Part shown: in pieces, positions 1 through 8,083 of the stretch | Position numbering within the stretch: position 1 is the stretch's first letter | How the letters are laid out: the number at the start of each line of letters is the position of its first letter | Notes under the pieces: model-generated | The model's database searches: none | Told to the model about the DNA's origin: nothing | Seen by the model: the letters and a program-made list of their open reading frames with translations, nothing else | Made by a program: the position numbers and the translations under genes | Assembly (NCBI GenBank): GCA_017430675.1 | Contig: JAFRMM010000173.1 | Location: 1-8,083, forward strand | Length of the DNA: 8,083 nt | Reading direction: 5' to 3' | Source of the DNA: Prevotella sp. | Lineage (GTDB): Bacteria; Bacteroidota; Bacteroidia; Bacteroidales; Bacteroidaceae

Positions 1-91
1 AGATATAGAATGCTCTACTTTCTCTTTCGAGGTGCGAATTCGTCAGGAGAATTTGAGCATATATGTCTTGTGTATCATACGAAACACGGTA

Positions 92-99
92 CAAAGATA
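92..99 (-). promoter_or_regulatory. possible minus-strand -7 element
   Basis: The minus strand reads TATCTTTG here, a match to the Bacteroidota -7 consensus TAnnTTTG. It would transcribe leftward out of the window. No TTTG lies 19-21 bases upstream on that strand, so the call rests on the -7 box alone. I see no gene in bases 1-210 on either strand. Confidence 0.25.
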
Positions 100-131
100 G
101 TAAATTATCTCGATTTTAATTCCATTTTACT

Positions 132-187
132 CGAAATTCTGCTAAAATCGGCTCGTTTTTCTTCCTTTTTGGTTGAAATCTTGCTAA
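132..187. repeat. imperfect direct repeat upstream of the two-gene module
   Basis: Two 14-base copies, CGAAATTCTGCTAA at 132-145 and TGAAATCTTGCTAA at 174-187, match at 11 of 14 positions and lie 42 bp apart, about four helical turns. They sit just upstream of the promoter of the small-protein/GNAT pair. This is where an autoregulatory protein or complex could bind. That role is an inference from position only, and in AT-rich DNA the match could be chance. Confidence 0.3.
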
Positions 188-190
188 TTC

Positions 191-222
191 CTTGCAACTT
201 TGGAGGATTTTGACTAACTTTG
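191..222 (+). promoter_or_regulatory. promoter of the small-protein/GNAT operon
   Basis: A perfect Bacteroidota -7 element TAACTTTG lies at 215-222. A -33-like CTTG (one mismatch to TTTG) lies at 191-194 with a 20-base spacer. Transcription should start near 229, leaving a leader of about 20 bases before the ATG at 251. AAGGAG at 237-242 is an unusually good Shine-Dalgarno for this phylum. Confidence 0.7.
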
Positions 223-250
223 CCCTCGCAAAACAAAAGGAGATACAGAT

Positions 251-418
251 ATGGCAACACCAGTAAAGATTATCCCGACATTGCACGGTGAAGCCGCAAG
301 GGCATTCATAGAGCGTGCAGAAGAGCGTGAGCGCAACCCTCATCCCACTCCCATATATACGGAGAGTGAGAAGGAGGCTTATTACAGAATGCTGAAAGAA
401 TCAGGAATGCCCGTATGA
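251..418 (+). CDS. 55-residue protein paired with GNAT toxin-like gene (antitoxin candidate)
   Basis: This is a 55-residue soluble protein starting MATPVKIIPTLHG and ending KESGMPV. The ATG at 251 is fixed by AAGGAG eight bases upstream and by the promoter at 215-222. The central part (about residues 13-29) is a charged, probably helical stretch rich in Glu and Arg. A Pro-rich turn (NPHPTP, 29-34) follows, then a second probable helix (38-51). There is no signal peptide, membrane segment or Cys. The stop codon overlaps the start of the GNAT gene by 4 bp (ATGA), so the two are probably translationally coupled. The order, small gene first and GNAT second, is that of TacT/AtaT toxin-antitoxin operons. 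However, I see no ribbon-helix-helix (DUF1778-like) pattern, so it is not a classical antitoxin of that type. I recall similar short proteins beside GNAT genes in Bacteroidales but cannot name a family. Antitoxin function is an inference. Confidence 0.75.
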   Translation: MATPVKIIPTLHGEAARAFIERAEERERNPHPTPIYTESEKEAYYRMLKESGMPV

Positions 419-1017
419 CAAACGATGAATTCCTGAGCAAATATTTATTCAAGGAACTGACAGAAGATGTGCTCGCTGAGTGCGAGCATTTTTCATGTGG
501 AGTCGGTGACCTTGACGAATATTTCCGAAAGGACGTGCTCGCCTATTCCCAACGTATGGTAAGTCGTTCATATGTGTTCTGTCCCAAGGAATATCCCCAG
601 AAGATTGCGTGTGCTTTTTCCGTATCATACGACAGTCTGCGTATTACGGACCTGTCTAACCGCAAACAAGAGGAGTTCCGTGAATTGAATGAACTCAGCG
701 AAAAGCGATTGAAGCGTTATCCTGGAATCCTAATAGGGCGTTTGGCGGTTAATCAAGAAATGGCACATCAAGGCATTGGCACAACCCTTATGAACTTTAT
801 CAAGATGTGGCTGGGACATGGAGGCAAGGCTGGTTGCCGTTTCCTTATTGTTGATGCCCGTAATGCTCCAGACGCTTTGGCTTATTATGAGAAGAACGGA
901 TTCACCTATCTATTCCCATCAGAAGAAATAGAATCAATGAGTACACGAAAAGACAAGGCCATTGTTCCCCAGAATACCCGTCTGATGTACTTTGACTTAA
1001 AGGACTCGAAAGAATAA
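415..1017 (+). CDS. GNAT family N-acetyltransferase, TacT/AtaT toxin-like
   Basis: This 200-residue cytoplasmic acetyltransferase would use acetyl-CoA. Near the N-terminus the pattern FSCGVGDLDEYF (26-37) is the F-x-CG-x-x-x-LD-x-Y/F signature typical of TacT/AtaT-type toxins. These acetylate the amino group of charged aminoacyl-tRNAs and block translation. GRLAV (108-112) is followed by the acetyl-CoA pyrophosphate loop HQGIGTTL (118-125), the Q/R-x-x-G-x-G/A motif. YYEKNGF (157-163) supplies the C-terminal Tyr used as general acid in the family. It is longer than the usual 160-175 residues because of a charged segment at about 78-103, between the N-terminal half and GRLAV. The start at 415 overlaps the upstream stop, with AGGA at 403-406 inside the upstream gene. 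Base composition is more AT-rich than the starch genes, fitting an accessory locus. Toxicity and the substrate are not shown by sequence; an ordinary small-molecule or protein acetyltransferase remains possible. Confidence 0.85.
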   Translation: MTNDEFLSKYLFKELTEDVLAECEHFSCGVGDLDEYFRKDVLAYSQRMVSRSYVFCPKEYPQKIACAFSVSYDSLRITDLSNRKQEEFRELNELSEKRLKRYPGILIGRLAVNQEMAHQGIGTTLMNFIKMWLGHGGKAGCRFLIVDARNAPDALAYYEKNGFTYLFPSEEIESMSTRKDKAIVPQNTRLMYFDLKDSKE

Positions 1018-1030
1018 TTATCGGAAAAGG

Positions 1031-1062
1031 TTTGGTTATTCCACTTTTTCTATGTACCTTTG
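1031..1062 (+). promoter_or_regulatory. orphan plus-strand promoter
   Basis: TTTG at 1031-1034 and TACCTTTG at 1055-1062 are separated by 20 bases, matching the Bacteroidota TTTG-N19-21-TAnnTTTG promoter at every specified position. It starts only 14 bases after the GNAT stop codon. No protein gene follows within 800 bases, so its product would be a non-coding or leader RNA starting near 1069. Confidence 0.6.
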
Positions 1063-1066
1063 CCCC

Positions 1067-1106
1067 CGACAACGAGCCATTGCAACAGGCTGGTGGCTCA
1101 GCGTCG
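1067..1106 (+). repeat. interrupted hairpin downstream of orphan promoter
   Basis: CGAC (1067-1070) pairs with GTCG (1103-1106), and GAGCCA (1074-1079) pairs with TGGCTC (1094-1099). A symmetric 3/3 internal loop separates the two stems, and the terminal loop has 14 bases. It lies at the predicted transcript start, so it could protect the RNA 5' end or form a regulatory leader. No U-run follows, which argues against a terminator. Confidence 0.45.
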
Positions 1107-1228
1107 AGTGGTCTAACAACACGCATATCGCGGCAGAATGTGGAAATCAGAAGGTTTCCAGTTCGTAACTTCGAAAATCGCGTTATCTCTCAAACCTCCG
1201 ATAAGCAAAGATGGTTTGAGAATTCTTA
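1069..1228 (+). ncRNA. candidate structured small RNA between facing promoters
   Basis: This is the segment that would be transcribed from the promoter at 1031-1062, ending at the inverted repeat 1188-1221. It contains three strong pairings: GAGCCA (1074-1079) with TGGCTC (1094-1099), flanked by CGAC/GTCG; TGGAAA (1141-1146) with TTTCCA (1155-1160); and the 9-bp stem 1188-1221. Parts of the text recall tRNA arms (GTGGCTCAG near 1092-1101, CAGAAGGTTTCCAGTTCG near 1148-1165), but no cloverleaf with a 7-base anticodon loop forms. I do not recognise a known RNA family. The ends are inferred from the promoter and hairpin. Confidence 0.3.
1188..1221 (+). terminator. 9-bp inverted repeat, possible weak terminator
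   Basis: TCTCAAACC (1188-1196) and GGTTTGAGA (1213-1221) form a perfect 9-bp stem with a 16-base loop, followed on the plus strand by ATTCTTAC. The U-run is poor, so plus-strand termination is uncertain. On the minus strand the same hairpin would be the extreme 5' end of the transcript from the promoter at 1229-1259, where it could stabilise that RNA. Confidence 0.35.
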
Positions 1229-1259
1229 CAAAGTTACGAAAAATCCTTGAAACGCCAAA
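1229..1259 (-). promoter_or_regulatory. minus-strand promoter facing the orphan plus-strand promoter
   Basis: Read on the minus strand, TTTG (1259-1256) is followed after exactly 19 bases by TAACTTTG (1236-1229). This is a full match to the Bacteroidota promoter consensus and one of the best promoters in the window. It would fire leftward from about 1222 across the candidate RNA segment and into the 3' end of the GNAT gene. No minus-strand gene is visible there, so the product would be antisense RNA. Confidence 0.55.
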
Positions 1260-1349
1260 GGTTTAAGGATATATTTTGGGGCAGCGGACATAACGGGGGC
1301 ATAAACTACCGTGTAAACAGTCAAAATATTGCGGAGAAATTTTATTTTT

Positions 1350-1400
1350 CCTTTCAGCCGACGGTTTATCGGCTGACTATCAGGCAGTTCGGCTGAAAGG
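1350..1400. repeat. 12-bp inverted repeat with a competing inner stem
   Basis: CCTTTCAGCCGA (1350-1361) is perfectly complementary to TCGGCTGAAAGG (1389-1400). A third arm, TCGGCTGA at 1369-1376, can also pair with the left arm (8 bp, 7-base loop). The left arm can therefore form a short or a long hairpin but not both. A further direct copy, TTCAGCCGA, lies at 1661-1669. No promoter or gene borders the element directly, and no U-run follows the right arm. Confidence 0.6.
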
Positions 1401-1469
1401 TTATTTAAGGGCGACTATTTATGGCTTTTGCGTATCGAATAGTTTGTGCCGTACGATTTTCAGGGGTTG

Positions 1470-1484
1470 TCCCAAGGCTTGGGA
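1470..1484. repeat. 7-1-7 palindrome
   Basis: TCCCAAG, one central G, then CTTGGGA forms a perfect dyad. It is too tightly spaced for an RNA hairpin loop, so a protein-binding site or the junction of a small repeat element is more natural. It lies about 25 bp before the tandem array. Confidence 0.4.
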
Positions 1485-1510
1485 TGAAAAACAAGTAGTC
1501 CTTTAGAGAA

Positions 1511-1615
1511 ATATAGTGGCTCCGTAGGAAAATATGGTGGCTCCGTACGATGCTATAGTGCCTCCGTAGGATGCTATAGTGCCTCCGTACGATGCTATAG
1601 TGCCTCCGTAGAACA
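1511..1615. repeat. five tandem copies of a 21-bp repeat
   Basis: CTCCGTA recurs at 1520, 1541, 1562, 1583 and 1604, exactly 21 bp apart, with no spacers. The central copies share the core CTATAGTGCCTCCGTA, followed by GGATG or CGATG. The base after the core alternates G, C, G, C, G through the array. The two left copies differ (ATAT, GTGGCTCC), as expected for older edge copies. A possible degenerate remnant (TGTGCCGTACGAT) lies near 1445-1457. On the minus strand the array is an open frame of heptapeptides Y-G-G-T-I-A-S (three) and Y-G-A-T-I-F-S/L (two). Confidence 0.85.
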
Positions 1616-1826
1616 GTCTGGAAGATCTGAAAAAAGCGCCCTTGGCCCCCAAAAACACCCTTCAGCCGAATGCATTGAAAATCAACATGTTACACTCAAA
1701 CTGAAAGGTAAATGAAAATTATTTTTAATTTTTAGAAAGTTGTCTGAGAGGCTTTCTTGAACACATCGTTAATTGTCCACAAAGATGGTACAAAATATTC
1801 ATTCGGCGAAATAATTGGGCATTTTA

Positions 1827-1858
1827 TTTCATTCTATCAACAATAATTCGTAACTTTG
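1827..1858 (+). promoter_or_regulatory. promoter of the flavodoxin lipoprotein gene
   Basis: TAACTTTG at 1851-1858 is a perfect -7 box. TTTC at 1827-1830 is a one-mismatch -33 element with a 20-base spacer. The AT-rich stretch upstream (about 1700-1750) could act as an UP-like element. Transcription should begin near 1865, which favours the ATG at 1894 over the ATG at 1873. Confidence 0.7.
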
Positions 1859-1893
1859 CAGCATTGTTTAATATGATTAACTTAAAAACAGGT

Positions 1894-2727
1894 ATGAAGA
1901 CATTCAAAATGATGATGGCCATTGTGGCCGCAATGGTGGTTGCCGTATCCTGCGGCACGAAGAAGGAAGAGGCACCCAAGGTGCTGGTTCTCTACTACTC
2001 CCAGACGTCGAACACGAAGACCGTGGCTCAGGAGATAGCCACGAAGACAGGTGCCGACATCGAGGAGATTGTCCCCGTGACACCCTACGACGGAGATTTC
2101 CAGGCCACGATCCAGCGTTGCATGGAGGAGCGTGAGAAGGGTATCACCCCAGAGGTCAAGCCGATAGCAGCCGACCTCACCAAGTACGACGTGATCTTCT
2201 TGGGCTATCCCGTATGGTTTGGAACGTTCGCTCCCCCAGTGGGTGCCTTCCTCGACCAGGTGGATCTGAGTGGCAAGAAAGTGGTGCCGTTCTGCACCTT
2301 CGGCAGTGGCGGACTGGACTCCAGCGTGAAGAACCTGGCAGAGAAGCAGCCGAATGCCGAGATCCTGCCCGGCTATGGTGTCCGTGCAGCCCGCATGGCA
2401 GCCGTTCCCAATGAGGTGGACCAGTTCCTGAAGGCTGGCGGTTTCATCGAGGGCGAATACACCAAACTGGAGGCCTTCCCAGAGCAGCAGCCTGTCACAG
2501 AGGAGGAGTCGGCTATCTTCGATGCCGCCGTGAAGGATTATCAGATGATCCACGCCCAGGCCAAGACCGTTGCCTCGCGCACGATCCCTGGTGGCACGGA
2601 ATATCTGTTCACTGCTGTCGATCTGCCCCGCGAGGGGGCACCTCAGGATGCTCCCGCAGGGGAGATGAAGGTCTATGTGACTGTGCTGGAAGGTGCTGCT
2701 CCTGAGTTTACACAAGTGGTCAGATAG
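1894..2727 (+). CDS. flavodoxin-fold lipoprotein with C-terminal extension
   Basis: This is a 277-residue protein. It begins with a lipoprotein signal peptide: MKTFK, then a hydrophobic stretch, then the lipobox AVSC with Cys20 as the lipidated residue, and GTKKEEAP after it. The flavodoxin domain spans about 29-185. The FMN-phosphate loop YYSQTSNTKT is at 34-43, GYPVWFGTFAPPVGAFL at 104-120 is the first isoalloxazine-side loop, and FCTFGSGGLDSS at 133-144 is the second. This layout fits the flavodoxin_4-like group. About 90 residues (186-277) follow with no similarity I can name. FMN redox function is expected, in the periplasm or at the inner face of the outer membrane, because of the lipid anchor. 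The ATG at 1894 gives a clean signal peptide; an in-frame ATG at 1873 lies only about 8 bases after the predicted transcript start. The gene is monocistronic, between its own promoter and a terminator. Electron donor and acceptor are unknown. Confidence 0.88.
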   Translation: MKTFKMMMAIVAAMVVAVSCGTKKEEAPKVLVLYYSQTSNTKTVAQEIATKTGADIEEIVPVTPYDGDFQATIQRCMEEREKGITPEVKPIAADLTKYDVIFLGYPVWFGTFAPPVGAFLDQVDLSGKKVVPFCTFGSGGLDSSVKNLAEKQPNAEILPGYGVRAARMAAVPNEVDQFLKAGGFIEGEYTKLEAFPEQQPVTEEESAIFDAAVKDYQMIHAQAKTVASRTIPGGTEYLFTAVDLPREGAPQDAPAGEMKVYVTVLEGAAPEFTQVVR

Positions 2728-2749
2728 GCGACTATTACTGCATCTTTAC

Positions 2750-2793
2750 AAGGTGGATGAGTGCATCGGCTCATCCACCTTATATTATTATAG
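2750..2793 (+). terminator. intrinsic terminator after the flavodoxin gene
   Basis: AAGGTGGATGAG (2750-2761) and CTCATCCACCTT (2770-2781) form a perfect 12-bp stem with an 8-base loop. A T-rich but interrupted tail (TATATTATTATAG) follows. It starts 23 bases after the stop codon and insulates the lipoprotein gene from the starch operon. Confidence 0.85.
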
Positions 2794-2808
2794 TACCAAG
2801 TAAAAACA

Positions 2809-2822
2809 TGCAATCGTTTGCA
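2809..2822. promoter_or_regulatory. LacI-family-like operator upstream of malQ
   Basis: TGCAATCGTTTGCA is a 14-bp near-perfect dyad (halves TGCAATC and TGCAAAC, 6 of 7 matching) centred on CG, the hallmark of operators read by LacI/GalR-family regulators. It lies about 55 bp upstream of the malQ -7 box, between the preceding terminator and the promoter. The regulator gene is not in the window. Control by a sugar-responsive LacI-type protein is inferred from the site and the downstream functions. Confidence 0.5.
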
Positions 2823-2845
2823 TCGTTTATCCTTCAATAACATGA

Positions 2846-2884
2846 CTTTTGGAAAACACCAAAAGCGATTATTTCGTACCTTTG
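2846..2884 (+). promoter_or_regulatory. malQ operon promoter with overlapping palindrome
   Basis: TACCTTTG at 2877-2884 is a full -7 match. No TTTG occurs at the normal 19-21-base spacing; the nearest is 25 bases away. The -33 zone is instead filled by a dyad, CTTTTGG (2846-2852) and CCAAAAG (2859-2865), with a 6-base centre. A weak -33 under a palindrome suggests activator-dependent or repressible transcription. The start would be near 2891, giving a leader of about 20 bases without a Shine-Dalgarno, usual for the phylum. Confidence 0.6.
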
Positions 2885-2909
2885 CCGAAAATAACTAAAG
2901 CCATTTGAT

Positions 2910-7630
<4,721 letters not shown>

Positions 7631-7646
7631 TATCCACTAAACATCT

Positions 7647-8083
7647 ATGAAGAAATTGATATTTGCAGGATTATTGTCTATGCTGCTGCCGAAAACGGTA
7701 GCAGCACAGACGTTTAAGGAGGTAGATTATACCCCTGAAAAGACCGTGTTTTCACTTTTCGCTCCCAATGACGCGAAAAAGGTCACTGTTCGCATCTACA
7801 AAGAGGGGCTGGGTGGCAAGGCCGTCAAGACCGTTAAGATGAGCAGAACCGCCAACGAGCAGTGGACGGCCACCGTCAAGGGCGACCTGATGGGTAAGTT
7901 CTATACCTTCGATGTGGGCAAAGGTGAGTGTCCTGGTGTCTTCGCCAAGGCCGTGGGCGTGAATGGAAAGAGAGGTGCCATCATCGACATGTCGAAGACC
8001 AATCCTGAGCACTGGTGCTGCGATCAGCACCCCGTACCGAAGTCGCCTGCTGACCTTGTGATCTACGAGAGGCACCACCGAGA
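7647..8083 (+). CDS. pulA: type I pullulanase, N-terminal part (cut by window edge)
   Basis: Only the first 145 codons are present; the frame runs open off the right edge. MKKLIFAGLLSMLLPKTVAAQ is a signal peptide, probably cleaved near residues 20-21, so the enzyme is exported. Residues 29-110 form a CBM48/E-set domain of GH13 debranching enzymes (VFSLFAPNDAKKVTVRIY, QWTATVKGDLMGKFYTF). VFAKAVGVNGKRGAIID (98-114) and the following SPADLVIYERHHR (133-145) are typical of the lead into the type I pullulanase barrel, where this last strand normally reads like IYE-x-H-x-RDFS. Type I pullulanases cut alpha-1,6 branches of pullulan and limit dextrins. The catalytic Asp/Glu/Asp lie beyond the window, so activity cannot be judged. 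It is the third gene of the starch operon, 16 bp after the GH97 gene. Another GH13 subfamily with the same N-terminal domain is possible but less likely. Confidence 0.82.
   Translation, partial: MKKLIFAGLLSMLLPKTVAAQTFKEVDYTPEKTVFSLFAPNDAKKVTVRIYKEGLGGKAVKTVKMSRTANEQWTATVKGDLMGKFYTFDVGKGECPGVFAKAVGVNGKRGAIIDMSKTNPEHWCCDQHPVPKSPADLVIYERHHR

Larger units (their letters stand above)
1018..1893. other. long intergenic region rich in repeats and structured DNA
   Basis: No convincing protein gene lies in these 876 bases. An open frame at 1032-1250 starts with a non-ATG codon inside a promoter and has no recognisable protein character. From left to right the region holds a plus-strand promoter, a structured segment, a minus-strand promoter facing it, an inverted repeat, a 7-1-7 palindrome, a 21-bp tandem array, an AT-rich stretch (about 1700-1850) and the promoter of the flavodoxin gene. 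No terminator is visible right after the GNAT gene. Confidence 0.7.

Noticed and set aside
1090..1175. tRNA gene
   Set aside because: GTGGCTCAG and AGAAGGTTTCCAGTTCG resemble D-arm and T-arm text, but no acceptor stem, no 7-base anticodon loop and no 5-bp T stem form. The only central stem (CGCAT/ATGTG) has an 11-base loop.
1032..1250. 72-codon plus-strand open frame as a gene
   Set aside because: It begins at a non-ATG codon lying inside the promoter element at 1031-1062, has no ribosome binding site, and its peptide shows no recognisable domain or hydrophobic pattern.
1511..1615. CRISPR array
   Set aside because: The 21-bp units are directly adjacent with no unique spacers, and there are no cas genes nearby.
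1864..1893. Upstream TTG (1864) or ATG (1873) as the flavodoxin start
   Set aside because: Both lie at or within a few bases of the predicted transcription start, and they would add charged or polar residues before a normal lipoprotein signal; ATG 1894 fits better.
1018..1893. Insertion sequence or transposon remnant
   Set aside because: No transposase fragment is readable in any frame, and no terminal inverted repeats with flanking target duplications were found. Small non-autonomous repeats remain possible and are described separately.
1882..2715. 277-codon open frame on the minus strand
   Set aside because: It is the antisense shadow of the flavodoxin lipoprotein gene, which has clear motifs, a signal peptide, a promoter and a terminator; the antisense peptide has no family character.

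Overview
The window reads as chromosomal DNA of a Bacteroidales bacterium, most likely a Prevotella-type gut or rumen species. The basis is the repeated promoter element TAnnTTTG (TAACTTTG or TACCTTTG) just ahead of genes, A-rich translation starts with weak Shine-Dalgarno sequences, a Bacteroidota-style lipoprotein, and a GH77-GH97-pullulanase starch gene set of the kind found in these genomes. The genus is an inference.

Left part (1-1017): a TAACTTTG promoter drives a two-gene unit. A 55-residue protein overlaps by 4 bp (ATGA) a 200-residue GNAT acetyltransferase carrying the motifs of TacT/AtaT-type toxins. The pair is laid out like a toxin-antitoxin module, but the small partner is not one of the usual ribbon-helix-helix antitoxins. 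The stretch is visibly more AT-rich than the metabolic genes to the right and looks accessory.

Middle part (1018-1893): about 880 bp without a convincing gene but with much structure. It holds two promoters that face each other across a 170-bp structured segment (a candidate small RNA with an antisense partner), a long inverted repeat with two alternative pairings, a 7-1-7 palindrome, and five head-to-tail copies of a 21-bp repeat. It ends with the promoter of a lipoprotein gene.

Right part (1894-8083): first, a single gene for a flavodoxin-fold lipoprotein, closed by a strong intrinsic terminator. Then comes a starch/maltodextrin operon reading rightward: malQ (cytoplasmic 4-alpha-glucanotransferase with two N-terminal starch-binding domains), a SusB-like GH97 alpha-glucosidase with a signal peptide (4-bp overlap), and, 16 bp on, the start of an exported type I pullulanase cut by the window edge. 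Upstream of malQ lie a LacI-family-like operator with a central CG and a second palindrome occupying the place of the missing -33 element, so the operon is probably regulated by maltodextrin or a related sugar. In the inferred pathway, pullulanase debranches alpha-glucan outside the cytoplasm, GH97 releases glucose there, and MalQ rearranges maltodextrins that enter the cytoplasm.

The least explained items are the small-protein/GNAT pair, the convergent-promoter RNA locus and the 21-bp repeat array.
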